6,410 bases of DNA from Lachnospiraceae bacterium (GCA_900751785.1 CAADSM010000056.1:1-6410); one strand, 5' to 3'; shown: positions 1-6,410, counted from the stretch's first letter. Made by a program: numbers and translations. The notes: generated by a model not told the origin, from the letters alone.

Positions 1-43
1 AATCAAAAAAGCAACAAGGGGGACCGGGAAAGCCGCGGAATAA

Positions 44-2212
44 ATCAAAAAGCTCCCCAAGGATCTGGCCGATAAGCAGGAGAAGCTGAAGATCGGGCAG
101 ACTGCCTATCACAGGGAGGCGTCCCGCCTGGAGTCTCTGAAAAACATCACGGAGCGCTATGACGGTTACGGGAACAGCATCCGAAAGGTGATGGCCAACA
201 GAGACCGGGAGAAGGGCCTGATCGGCGTGGTCGCGGATATCATAAAGGTGGATAAAGAGTATGAGATCGCTGTGGAGACAGCGCTCGGCGGAAATATACA
301 GAATATCGTGACGGACAATGAGGAGACGGCAAAGCGGATGATCGCATTCCTGAAGAAGAACAAATTCGGGCGGGCGACCTTCCTTCCCCTCACAAGCATG
401 CGCGGGAGCGGAGGGATCCGTCAGGAGGAAGCGCTCCGGGAGCCGGGAGTCATCGGGCTTGCCAACACGCTCGTGCATGTGGAGAAACGGTTTGAAGGAC
501 TCGCTGATCAGCTCCTGGGACGGACGATCGTTGTGGACCAGATCGACCACGGAATCGCGATCGCTAGAAAGTACCGTCAGTCGCTCCGGCTCGTGACGCT
601 GGAAGGAGAGCTGATCAATCCGGGCGGATCGATGACCGGAGGTGCGTTTAAAAATTCCAGCAATCTGCTGAGCCGGCGCAGGGAGATCGAAGAGTTTGAG
701 AAGACGGTGTCCATGCTCCGCGCGGATATGGATGAGATGGAGAAGGCCGTGGAGGAGATCAAAGCTTCGAGGACTTCTTTCTATAACGAGATCGATCAGC
801 TGCGGCAGGAGCTTCGTGAGGCTTCCGTTGCCGAGAACACGGCGAAGATGAATGTGGAGCAGATCCAGGTGCGCCAGCTTGAGGCAAAGCGCCGGTACGA
901 CGCTATTTTGAAGGAGCAGGAAGGTCTGGCGGAGGAGCTGCGGGAGATCGCGGACAACGAAGAATCGATCCAGATGGAGCTTGAGACATCGGAGAGCCTG
1001 GAGCGGGAGCTGAATGAAAAGATCGAAGCCATGCAGAAGGCGCTGGAGAAGGAGCGAGAGATCGAGGCAGTCCAGCTGAAACAGTCGGAGGAAATGCATC
1101 TCTCGCTGGCAGGATTGGAGCAGCAGAGCTCATTCATCCGGGAGAATATCCAGCGTATCGCGGAGGAGACCGCGAAGCTGGAGCAGGAGCTGGAGGAGCT
1201 GAATCAGAACAAAGGAAACGCCTCGGAAGAGATCCGCGGAAAAGAGCAGAAGATCCGGGAGCTGGAGGAGACAATACGGGAGTCCGGAGAGCTGTTCCGG
1301 GAGATCGGGGAGGAAATCCGGAAACAGACTGCCACCAGAGAAGAACTGAACCGGCAGCACAAAGGATTCCTGCAGCAGAGGGAAGAGCTCTCCGAGCATA
1401 TCTCCGCGCTGGATAAGGAGTGTTTCCGTCTGAACAGCCAGAAGGAATCCTACGAGGAGGCTTCGGAGAAGCAGATCAACTATATGTGGGAGGAATATGA
1501 GCTCACATACAACCGCGCCATGGAACTTCGGAATGCAGAGCTGACTGATCTTGCATACATGAAGCGGAAGATCCAGGAGCTGAAAAACGAGATCCGTAAG
1601 CTGGGGAATGTCAACGTAAATGCGATCGAAGATTTCAAGAACGTATCAGAGCGTTATACCTTCCTCAAAGGACAGCACGATGATCTCGTGGAGGCAGAGG
1701 CGTCTCTCGTCCAGATCATCGACGAGCTGGACGCGGCCATGAGAAAGCAGTTCGCGGAGCAGTTCGCGCGCATCGCGCAGGAGTTTAATCTCGTGTTCCG
1801 CCAGCTGTTCGGCGGCGGGAAAGGGACCCTGGAGCTGATGGAGGATGAGGATATCCTGGAGGCGGGGATACGGATCGTCGCGCAGCCTCCGGGCAAGAAG
1901 CTGCAGAACATGATGCAGCTCTCAGGAGGAGAGAAGGCGCTGACGGCAATCTCCCTTCTGTTCGCGATCCAGAACTTAAAGCCGTCCCCGTTCTGTCTGC
2001 TGGATGAGATCGAGGCGGCGTTAGACGACAACAATGTCACCCGGTTTGCGCAGTACCTGCACAAGCTGACAAAGAATACACAGTTCATCGTGATCACTCA
2101 CAGGAGGGGCACGATGGCATCTGCTGACCGGCTCTACGGGATCACCATGCAGGAGAAGGGCGTCTCCACGCTCGTATCGGTGGATCTTCTCGAGGATGAG
2201 CTGGACAAGTAG
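44..2212 (+). CDS. smc: Chromosome segregation protein SMC, 5'-truncated (hinge, coiled coil, C-terminal head)
   Basis: SMC is the ATPase core of the bacterial condensin (SMC-ScpA-ScpB), which compacts and segregates the nucleoid. Only the later part is here. Numbering from the ATG codon at 188: the hinge dimerisation domain spans about residues 11-152 and ends in INPGGSMTGG (143-152). A long Glu/Lys/Arg-rich return coiled coil runs from about 165 to 505, and the C-terminal ABC half-head follows. The head has the ABC signature LSGGEK (578-583), Walker B FCLLDE with D606/E607, a D-loop (ALDD) and the switch histidine H638 in ITHRRGTM. The ATG at 188 is not the true start: homology-like sequence (YHREASRLESLKNITERY) continues in frame upstream to codon 44, where an in-frame TAA (41-43) interrupts it. 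Full SMC is about 1,190 residues, so roughly 460 N-terminal residues, including Walker A, are missing. The upstream stop may be a frameshift or an edge error (see findings). ftsY follows after 28 bases. Confidence 0.95.
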   Translation: MKKLPKDLADKQEKLKIGQTAYHREASRLESLKNITERYDGYGNSIRKVMANRDREKGLIGVVADIIKVDKEYEIAVETALGGNIQNIVTDNEETAKRMIAFLKKNKFGRATFLPLTSMRGSGGIRQEEALREPGVIGLANTLVHVEKRFEGLADQLLGRTIVVDQIDHGIAIARKYRQSLRLVTLEGELINPGGSMTGGAFKNSSNLLSRRREIEEFEKTVSMLRADMDEMEKAVEEIKASRTSFYNEIDQLRQELREASVAENTAKMNVEQIQVRQLEAKRRYDAILKEQEGLAEELREIADNEESIQMELETSESLERELNEKIEAMQKALEKEREIEAVQLKQSEEMHLSLAGLEQQSSFIRENIQRIAEETAKLEQELEELNQNKGNASEEIRGKEQKIRELEETIRESGELFREIGEEIRKQTATREELNRQHKGFLQQREELSEHISALDKECFRLNSQKESYEEASEKQINYMWEEYELTYNRAMELRNAELTDLAYMKRKIQELKNEIRKLGNVNVNAIEDFKNVSERYTFLKGQHDDLVEAEASLVQIIDELDAAMRKQFAEQFARIAQEFNLVFRQLFGGGKGTLELMEDEDILEAGIRIVAQPPGKKLQNMMQLSGGEKALTAISLLFAIQNLKPSPFCLLDEIEAALDDNNVTRFAQYLHKLTKNTQFIVITHRRGTMASADRLYGITMQEKGVSTLVSVDLLEDELDK

Positions 2213-2227
2213 GGATACCACAGGAAA

Positions 2228-2234
2228 GAGAGGA
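2228..2234 (+). promoter_or_regulatory. Ribosome binding site that fixes the ftsY start
   Basis: GAGAGGA lies 6 bases before the ATG at 2241. The reading frame is open back to an earlier ATG at 2196, but that one overlaps the end of smc, has no comparable purine-rich site, and would add 15 residues unlike an FtsY N-terminus. The start at 2241 gives MAEKQGFFKRL, typical of short Firmicute FtsY proteins. Confidence 0.8.
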
Positions 2235-2240
2235 AATAGA

Positions 2241-3173
2241 ATGGCGGAGAAACAGGGCTTTTTTAAACGTCTCGTGTCTGGGCTGACGAAGACCAGAGAC
2301 AATATCGTGTCCGGGATGGACAGCATTTTCCACGGGTTTTCAAAGATCGACGACGAGTTCTACGATGAACTGGAAGAGACGCTGATCATGGGAGATCTGG
2401 GAGTAAGGGCAACGATGAATATCCTGGACGACCTCAAGGAGAAGGTAAAGGCACAGCATATCAAGGAGCCGGCGGAGTGCCGTCAGCTTTTGATCGACAG
2501 CATCAAGGAACAGATGGACGTGGGAGAGACCGCTTATGAGTTCGAAAACAGGACTTCCGTCGTGTTTGTGATCGGCGTCAACGGAGTCGGAAAGACGACC
2601 ACGATCGGGAAGCTTGCAGGCAAGCTGCGTGCCCAGAATAAGAAGGTGGTCCTTGCGGCCGCAGATACATTCCGCGCGGCAGCAGGGGAGCAGCTCAAGG
2701 AAGGGGCGAACCGTGCCGGAGTGGACATGATCGGCGGACAGGAGGGCGCGGATCCCGCTTCTGTCGTATATGACGCGGTGGCCGCTGCGAAGGCGAGAAA
2801 GGCAGACGTGCTGCTCTGCGATACTGCAGGACGCCTGCACAATAAGAAGAATCTGATGGAAGAGCTGAAGAAGATCAACCGCGTGATCGACCGGGAGTAT
2901 CCGGAGGCATTCCGCGAGACGCTGGTCGTGCTCGACGCGACCACGGGACAGAACGCGCTGGCGCAGGCGAAGGAGTTCAATGATGTGGCGGACATCACAG
3001 GCGTGATCCTCACAAAGATGGACGGGACCGCTAAGGGCGGGATCGCGGTGGCGATCCAGGCGGAGCTGGGCATCCCTGTGAAATACATTGGTGTGGGAGA
3101 GACGATCGACGACTTGCAGAAATTTGACTCAGAGGAATTTGTAAACGCACTGTTCTACCGGGAAGAGGAATGA
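2241..3173 (+). CDS. ftsY: Signal recognition particle receptor FtsY
   Basis: FtsY is the SRP-GTPase receptor that docks Ffh-SRP-ribosome complexes at the inner face of the membrane and passes nascent chains to SecYEG. The protein has 310 residues: a short basic/amphipathic N-terminus (FFKRLVSGLTKTRD), a helical N domain to about residue 90, then the G domain. Visible motifs are the P-loop GVNGVGKTT (102-110), DTFRAAAGEQL (132-142), G3 DTAGR (184-188), the SRP-GTPase stretch LDATTGQNA (about 211-219), G4 TKMD (258-261) followed by GTAKGG, and GVGE (284-287) before DDLQKFD. The methionine-rich M domain of Ffh is absent and the A domain is minimal, which separates it from Ffh and from the long proteobacterial FtsY. 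It starts 28 bases after smc and is probably co-transcribed; smc-ftsY adjacency is common in Firmicutes. Nothing is missing or broken. Confidence 0.97.
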   Translation: MAEKQGFFKRLVSGLTKTRDNIVSGMDSIFHGFSKIDDEFYDELEETLIMGDLGVRATMNILDDLKEKVKAQHIKEPAECRQLLIDSIKEQMDVGETAYEFENRTSVVFVIGVNGVGKTTTIGKLAGKLRAQNKKVVLAAADTFRAAAGEQLKEGANRAGVDMIGGQEGADPASVVYDAVAAAKARKADVLLCDTAGRLHNKKNLMEELKKINRVIDREYPEAFRETLVVLDATTGQNALAQAKEFNDVADITGVILTKMDGTAKGGIAVAIQAELGIPVKYIGVGETIDDLQKFDSEEFVNALFYREEE

Positions 3174-3223
3174 GATCCTTACGCCGGTAGAGCAGACTGA
3201 TTCATAGAAAGAAGGACAAGAGA

Positions 3224-4438
3224 ATGTTGACATTGGAAAAGTTTGAGGAAGCGAGCGAACTGGTCAAACGGGTGACAAATCCCACAAAGCTGATCTACAG
3301 CGACTATCTGAGCGAGCAGTCCGGAGGCAGGGTCTATCTGAAACCGGAGAATATGCAGCACACGGGAGCCTACAAGATCCGCGGGGCATACTATAAGATC
3401 AGCACGCTGTCCGAGGAAGAGCGGGAGAGAGGACTGATCACGGCTTCTGCGGGCAACCATGCCCAGGGAGTTGCTTTTGCGGCGAAGAAGTTCGGGTGCA
3501 AAGCGACGATCGTCATGCCGACTGTGACGCCGCTGATCAAGGTGAACCGGACGAAGAGCTACGGGGCTGAGGTGGTGCTCCACGGCGATGTATACGACGA
3601 CGCTTATGCCTATGCGTGCGAGCTGGCGGAGAAAAACGGATATACTTTCGTACATCCGTTCAATGACCTGGATGTGGCGACAGGGCAGGGGACGATCGCG
3701 ATGGAGATCGTGCAGGAGCTGCCGACAGTGGATTATATCCTTGTGCCCGTGGGCGGCGGCGGCCTGATCACCGGTGTGTCCACTCTGGCGAAGATGCTGA
3801 ACCCGAAGATCAAGGTCATCGGGGTGGAGCCTGCGGAGGCTGCGAGCATGACAGCGGCGCTCCAGGCAGGAGAGGTCGTGGAGCTTGACAGCGCTAACAC
3901 GATCGCGGACGGCACGGCTGTGAAGGCAGTCGGAGACAAGATCCTGCCCTACGTGCAGGAGAATGTGGACGACGTGCTCCTCGTGGAGGATGACGAGCTG
4001 ATCGGAGCCTTCCTCGACATGGTAGAGAACCACAAGATGGTCGTGGAAAATTCCGGCCTCCTCTCCGTAGCGGCGCTCAAACAGCTTGACTGCAAAGGCA
4101 AAAAAGTAGTCTGCATCTTAAGCGGGGGAAATATGGATGTGATCACGATGTCGTCTATCGTACAGCACGGACTGATCCAGAGAGACCGTATCTTCTCTGT
4201 ATCAGTACTCCTTCCGGACAAACCGGGCGAGCTCGTCCAGGTGGCGAAGACGATCGCGGACGAGCAGGGCAACGTGATCAAGCTGGAGCACAACCAGTTT
4301 GTCAGCACGAACAGAAATGCAGCTGTGGAGCTGCGCATCACAATGGAAGCATTCGGAACAGAACATAAGAAAAAGATCCTGGACGCACTCGAGAGAAAAG
4401 GCTTCAGGCCGAAGCTGATCAGCGCAAAACTGTATTGA
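3224..4438 (+). CDS. ilvA: Threonine ammonia-lyase (threonine dehydratase), short form with one C-terminal ACT domain
   Basis: This PLP enzyme deaminates L-threonine to 2-oxobutanoate and ammonia, either feeding isoleucine synthesis or acting catabolically. The 404-residue protein is a fold-type II PLP domain (about 1-320) followed by one ACT domain (about 322-404, beginning FSVSVLLPDKPGELVQV). Key residues are the presumed Schiff-base lysine K51 in AYKIRGA (the family usually has SFKxRGA), the substrate loop SAGNHAQG (75-82), the phosphate-binding glycine loop GGGGL (177-181) and SGGN (300-303), with S300 near the pyridine nitrogen. The start is supported by GAAGGA at 3211-3216, 7 bases upstream. 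One ACT-like module, against two in the roughly 510-residue E. coli-type biosynthetic IlvA, places it in the short class found in many clostridia and archaea. Whether it is isoleucine-inhibited or catabolic (TdcB-like) cannot be decided; no other ilv genes are in view. It lies 50 bases after ftsY with no terminator between, so it is probably in the same operon. Confidence 0.93.
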   Translation: MLTLEKFEEASELVKRVTNPTKLIYSDYLSEQSGGRVYLKPENMQHTGAYKIRGAYYKISTLSEEERERGLITASAGNHAQGVAFAAKKFGCKATIVMPTVTPLIKVNRTKSYGAEVVLHGDVYDDAYAYACELAEKNGYTFVHPFNDLDVATGQGTIAMEIVQELPTVDYILVPVGGGGLITGVSTLAKMLNPKIKVIGVEPAEAASMTAALQAGEVVELDSANTIADGTAVKAVGDKILPYVQENVDDVLLVEDDELIGAFLDMVENHKMVVENSGLLSVAALKQLDCKGKKVVCILSGGNMDVITMSSIVQHGLIQRDRIFSVSVLLPDKPGELVQVAKTIADEQGNVIKLEHNQFVSTNRNAAVELRITMEAFGTEHKKKILDALERKGFRPKLISAKLY

Positions 4439-4495
4439 TGACAGGCCGCTGGGGGAACACCGGCCGTATCCCGAAATAGAGAAAGGAAGCGGATC

Positions 4496-4981
4496 ATGAA
4501 TCGAAGAAAGCCGAGAAAAGGAGATCTGTACAGACATTTCAGAGGAAAACAGTACCGTGTGCTGTATCTTGCGGTCTGTGCGGAGACAAAGGAAGAGATG
4601 GTCGTCTATGAGGAAGCAGAGGGGGAACACCGTGTCTATGTCAGCTCCCTTGCGTCTTTTACAAGACCGGTCAACAGGGAGAGATATCCGGACGCACAGC
4701 AGGAATATCGCTTTGAGCTGTGCAGGGACGTGCGGGAGATGAAGCAGGAGCGCCAGGAGAGTGAGGAGGACATGATCCTTCAGTTCCTCGATCTGAATGA
4801 AAACGAGGAGCGCGCCGAGTTCCTGCAGAAATACAGGGCAGTGCTTACGGACCGGTTCCTTACGGTGGCGGCAGAGAGCATGGAGTTTACGGAGAATGCG
4901 GATACGCTGGAAGAAAGGTATGCGGCGCTGATGCGGTTCCTGCGGACGAAGATGAAGTACGAGAGCAGACGTCTCCGGTGA
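4496..4981 (+). CDS. DUF1653-like small protein with charged helical C-terminal tail
   Basis: Function unknown. Residues 7 to about 72 (PRKGDLYRHFRGKQYRVL, then ETKEEMVVYEEAEGEHRVYVSSLASF) match the pattern I know from DUF1653 proteins: a GxxYRHFKGxxY start, a central (E/K)MVVYxxxxG and a closing aromatic near a PVD/PVN motif (here RPVNRERYPDA). The domain is a small beta-rich fold of undefined role. Residues about 85-161 form an extension rich in Glu, Arg and Lys (EMKQERQESEEDMILQFLDLNENEERAEFLQKY), predicted helical and acidic, ending in a basic stretch (KMKYESRRLR). I see no signal peptide, membrane segment or catalytic motif. AAGGA at 4483-4487, 8 bases upstream, supports the start. It lies 57 bases after ilvA with no terminator between and is the last gene of the plus-strand operon. 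The domain call is by eye and the tail is unassigned. Confidence 0.8.
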   Translation: MNRRKPRKGDLYRHFRGKQYRVLYLAVCAETKEEMVVYEEAEGEHRVYVSSLASFTRPVNRERYPDAQQEYRFELCRDVREMKQERQESEEDMILQFLDLNENEERAEFLQKYRAVLTDRFLTVAAESMEFTENADTLEERYAALMRFLRTKMKYESRRLR

Positions 4982-5030
4982 GGCTGACAGGAAGATCAGA
5001 TGATAATGGTCTGTGTATGATCAGATAATA

Positions 5031-5074
5031 AAACAGGCTGCAGAGGAAAGAAAGAGTTCCTCTGCAGCCTGTTT
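5031..5074. terminator. Bidirectional intrinsic terminator between convergent operons
   Basis: Perfect 18-bp inverted repeat: the arm at 5031-5048 (AAACAGGCTGCAGAGGAA) pairs with 5057-5074 around an 8-base loop (5049-5056). On the plus strand it ends in GTTT followed by TTATCGTTTT. On the minus strand the closing arm runs into TTTTATTAT. Each direction therefore has a GC-rich stem with a U-rich trail. It starts 49 bases after the DUF1653-like gene and lies 9 bases beyond the prs stop codon, so it can end both transcripts. Confidence 0.92.
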
Positions 5075-5083
5075 GTTATCGTT

Positions 5084-6265
5084 TTAAAACGGTACGCCGT
5101 TTTTGTGCTTCTCGAGAAGCGCATGGATCTTGTCAGTCGGATTCAGGACAGCGCCGATGGTGACATCGTGATTGAGCGAATCAATGATCAGAGCAAGGAA
5201 CTTGCTCATGTCGGCCTTTACAAAATAAGGTTTTTCATAAAGAGCGGGCGGAAGATACGTCAGGTTGGTGGTGACGACCTTGTTGATGTAACCCTTGTTG
5301 TAATAGTCGTCAAAATTGTCAAAGCCGTCTGTGAAAAGCCCGAATGTGGTGCACACAAAGACTCTGCCTGCATTGCGCTCCTTGAGCTTCTTTGCCACAT
5401 CCAGCATGCTTCCTCCGGAAGAGATCATATCGTCTACGATGATCACGTCTTTGCCGCGCACGTCGTCACCGAGAAATTCGTGTGCGACGATCGGGTTCTT
5501 CCCGCCTACGATCCTTGAATAATCGCGGCGCTTGTAGAACATTCCCATGTCCACGCCGAGGACGTTGGAGAAATATACGGCGCGGTGCATCGCTCCCTCG
5601 TCCGGGCTGATGATCATAAGGTGATCCTTGTCCGGGATGATGTCCGGGACAGCGCGGAACAGCGCTTTTAAAAACTGATATGGCGGATTGAAGCTGTCGA
5701 ATCCGCTCAGCGGGATTGCGTTCTGTACACGCGGGTCATGGGCGTCAAAGGTGATGATATTCGAAACGCCCATTGCGTTCAGCTCTTCTAAAGCGAGCGC
5801 GCAGTCAAGAGACTCGCGCTTCGTGCGCTTGTGCTGACGGCTCTCATAGAGGAAGGGCATGATCACATTGATCCTGTGCGCCTTTCCCGTGGCGGCGGAA
5901 ATGATCCTCTTTAAATCCTGATAGTGGTCATCCGGCGACATATGGTTCAGATGCCCGTTCACTGTGTAGGTGAGGCTGTAGTTGCATACGTCTGTCATAA
6001 TGAAGAGATCTGTCCCGCGGATCGTCTCTTTCAGGATGCCCTTTGCTTCGCCCGAGCCAAAGCGCGGACAGCTGCAGTTCACGAGATAATTATTCGATCG
6101 ATAATTGACATACAGCGGGGATTCGGTTACTTCACTGATGGTGTTCTCCCGGAAGGAAACGATATAATCGTTTACTTTCTGGCCCAGAGACCTGCAGCTT
6201 TCCATCGCTGCGATCTTAAGGGGAGCTACCGGAAGAGTTTTTTCTAACACTTCGATATTTGACAT
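5084..6265 (-). CDS. prs: Ribose-phosphate pyrophosphokinase (PRPP synthetase), long divergent form
   Basis: PRPP synthetase makes 5-phosphoribosyl 1-diphosphate from ribose 5-phosphate and ATP, the precursor for purines, pyrimidines, NAD, histidine and tryptophan. Two Rossmann-like phosphoribosyltransferase halves can be followed in the 393 residues. The N-terminal half carries MPFLYESRQHKRTKRESL (136-153), the counterpart of the ATP-binding PYxxYARQDRKxxxRE motif, and FDAHD (173-177) in place of the usual DLHAxQ metal site. The C-terminal half has SPDEGAMHRA (220-229), the flexible-loop KRRDYSR (245-251) and the ribose-phosphate loop VIIVDDMISSGGSM (274-287). The usual bacterial enzyme has about 315 residues; this one has extra N-terminal residues, an insertion near 98-118 (NGHLNHMSPDDHY) and a longer C-terminus. 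AGGAG (6272-6276) lies 6 bases before the ATG. It is convergent with the ilvA operon and shares its terminator. The catalytic features look intact, though several motifs are substituted (see findings). Confidence 0.92.
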   Translation of the reverse strand: MSNIEVLEKTLPVAPLKIAAMESCRSLGQKVNDYIVSFRENTISEVTESPLYVNYRSNNYLVNCSCPRFGSGEAKGILKETIRGTDLFIMTDVCNYSLTYTVNGHLNHMSPDDHYQDLKRIISAATGKAHRINVIMPFLYESRQHKRTKRESLDCALALEELNAMGVSNIITFDAHDPRVQNAIPLSGFDSFNPPYQFLKALFRAVPDIIPDKDHLMIISPDEGAMHRAVYFSNVLGVDMGMFYKRRDYSRIVGGKNPIVAHEFLGDDVRGKDVIIVDDMISSGGSMLDVAKKLKERNAGRVFVCTTFGLFTDGFDNFDDYYNKGYINKVVTTNLTYLPPALYEKPYFVKADMSKFLALIIDSLNHDVTIGAVLNPTDKIHALLEKHKNGVPF

Positions 6266-6289
6266 GATTTTCTCCTGTGATAATGTGAT

Positions 6290-6305
6290 GTCCGGTATGC
6301 CGGAC
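6290..6305 (-). promoter_or_regulatory. Perfect palindrome in the prs 5' leader (possible operator or leader hairpin)
   Basis: GTCCGG (6290-6295) and CCGGAC (6300-6305) form a perfect 6-bp stem around a 4-base loop. The palindrome sits 24 bases before the prs ATG and 13 bases before its ribosome binding site. It has no U-tract, so it is not a terminator, and it does not cover the ribosome binding site. It could be a repressor site or an mRNA-stabilising hairpin. The symmetry is seen directly; the function is not known. Confidence 0.5.
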
Positions 6306-6316
6306 TGACTTGTTTA

Positions 6317-6343
6317 CATATACCTTTATATCATTTTTCGTAA
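6317..6343 (-). promoter_or_regulatory. Weak candidate prs promoter
   Basis: This is the only AT-rich stretch upstream of prs in the window. On the minus strand it reads TTACGA (6343-6338), a poor -35 match, then 15 bases, then TATATG (6322-6317), a partial -10 match. An alternative -10 is TATAAA (6330-6325). The spacing and matches are below standard for a SigA promoter, so only the general location is supported. Confidence 0.3.
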
Positions 6344-6346
6344 CTA

Positions 6347-6364
6347 TTCAGCCTTCCGGCTGAA
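6347..6364. repeat. Perfect 7-bp hairpin, 4-base loop
   Basis: TTCAGCC (6347-6353) pairs with GGCTGAA (6358-6364) around TTCC. It is immediately followed, after a 5-base linker, by a second, longer hairpin. No U-tract follows on either strand, so it is not a convincing terminator. Confidence 0.85.
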
Positions 6365-6369
6365 GCCAC

Positions 6370-6405
6370 GGGTTTTACACCGGCTAGAAAATAGCCGGTG
6401 TACCC
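6370..6405. repeat. Bulged 14-bp hairpin at the right edge
   Basis: The inner stem is ACACCGGCTA (6377-6386) with TAGCCGGTGT (6392-6401), perfect over 10 bp with a GAAAA loop. An outer 4-bp stem, GGGT (6370-6373) with ACCC (6402-6405), is separated from it by a TTT bulge on the 5' side only. A one-sided bulge in a long stem suggests a recognised nucleic-acid structure more than a terminator, and no U-tract follows before the window ends. Confidence 0.85.
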
Positions 6406-6410
6406 ATGAA

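Larger units (their letters stand above)
6347..6410. mobile_element. Possible end of an IS200/IS605-superfamily element or guide-RNA scaffold (cut by window edge)
   Basis: Two tandem hairpins joined by GCCAC, with the phrase GAAGCCACGGGTTTT between the stems, lie between the prs upstream region and the window edge. IS200/IS605-type elements lack terminal inverted repeats and instead have subterminal imperfect hairpins recognised by Y1 transposases. The related TnpB and IscB/IsrB genes are associated with structured omega RNAs at an element end. The arrangement and the wording of the linker recall these, but this is pattern memory and not an alignment. No transposase or nuclease gene is visible; the body would lie to the right. 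Alternatives are an intergenic REP-like palindrome or the leader or trailer of a neighbouring gene. Confidence 0.35.

Noticed and set aside
796..1137. Ser-rich open frame on the minus strand opposite the smc coiled coil
   Set aside because: Repeated GAG/AAG/GAT codons of the coiled coil read backwards as CTC/CTT/ATC, and shifted frames give Ser/Cys-rich translations. It is a compositional shadow, as are the neighbouring ones at 903-1133 and 1130-1399.
2534..3088. 184-codon open frame on the minus strand opposite ftsY
   Set aside because: It is fully covered by a well-conserved FtsY G domain; the translation is Ala/Ser/Thr-rich without any domain or start signal.
3179..4033. 284-codon open frame on the minus strand opposite ilvA
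   Set aside because: It lies opposite a complete enzyme gene with intact motifs. The translation is rich in His, Arg and Leu, has no recognisable domain, and lacks a ribosome binding site; long antisense frames are expected in GC-rich genes.
4443..4467. GGCCG...CGGCC inverted repeat between ilvA and the DUF1653-like gene, considered as a terminator
   Set aside because: Only 5 bp with a loop of over 10 bases, and no T-tract follows; it is unlikely to stop transcription.
4994..5026. Direct repeat GATCAGAT (4994-5001 and 5019-5026) before the terminator
   Set aside because: Eight bases in two copies in AT-rich intergenic DNA is compatible with chance, and no further copies are seen nearby.
6377..6401. 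Right-edge hairpin considered as an ordinary intrinsic terminator
   Set aside because: No run of T follows on the plus strand inside the window, and on the minus strand the stem is followed by AAAACCC. A T-tract beyond 6410 cannot be excluded but would not begin within 5 bases of the stem.
6406..6410. ATG at the right edge as a gene start
   Set aside because: No ribosome binding site precedes it; the upstream bases form the arm of the hairpin, and only five bases of the window remain.

Overview
The window looks like ordinary chromosome from a moderately GC-rich Gram-positive anaerobe of the Clostridia, most likely Lachnospiraceae (Dorea, Blautia or Mediterraneibacter-like). This is inferred from the gene order smc-ftsY, from the protein sequences, from GGA-rich ribosome binding sites, and from an unusually long (393-residue) PRPP synthetase of a type I associate with that family. 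The genus is a guess.

Layout. The plus strand carries four genes in tandem, closely spaced and with no terminator between them: the C-terminal two thirds of smc (hinge, return coiled coil, C-terminal ABC head; 5' part cut off by the window edge), ftsY (SRP receptor GTPase), a one-ACT-domain threonine ammonia-lyase (ilvA type), and a small DUF1653-like protein with a helical, charged tail. A strong 18-bp inverted repeat at 5031-5074, U-rich on both sides, closes this operon and also serves the convergent gene on the minus strand, a divergent ribose-phosphate pyrophosphokinase (prs). The prs leader contains a perfect 16-nt palindrome and a weak AT-rich promoter-like stretch.

The last 64 bases hold two consecutive perfect hairpins joined by a short linker. 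They fit none of the genes and resemble the structured ends or guide-RNA scaffolds of IS200/IS605-superfamily elements (TnpA/TnpB, IscB/IsrB). The rest of any such element would lie beyond the window, so this is a lead and not an identification.

How the genes work together. SMC and FtsY are housekeeping functions (chromosome compaction and segregation; membrane targeting of nascent proteins) that are often adjacent in Firmicutes. The threonine deaminase and the DUF1653 protein appear to be passengers on the same transcript. PRPP synthetase is transcribed separately, toward them. Apart from the right-edge structures and an in-frame stop near the left edge of smc, I see no undescribed system here.
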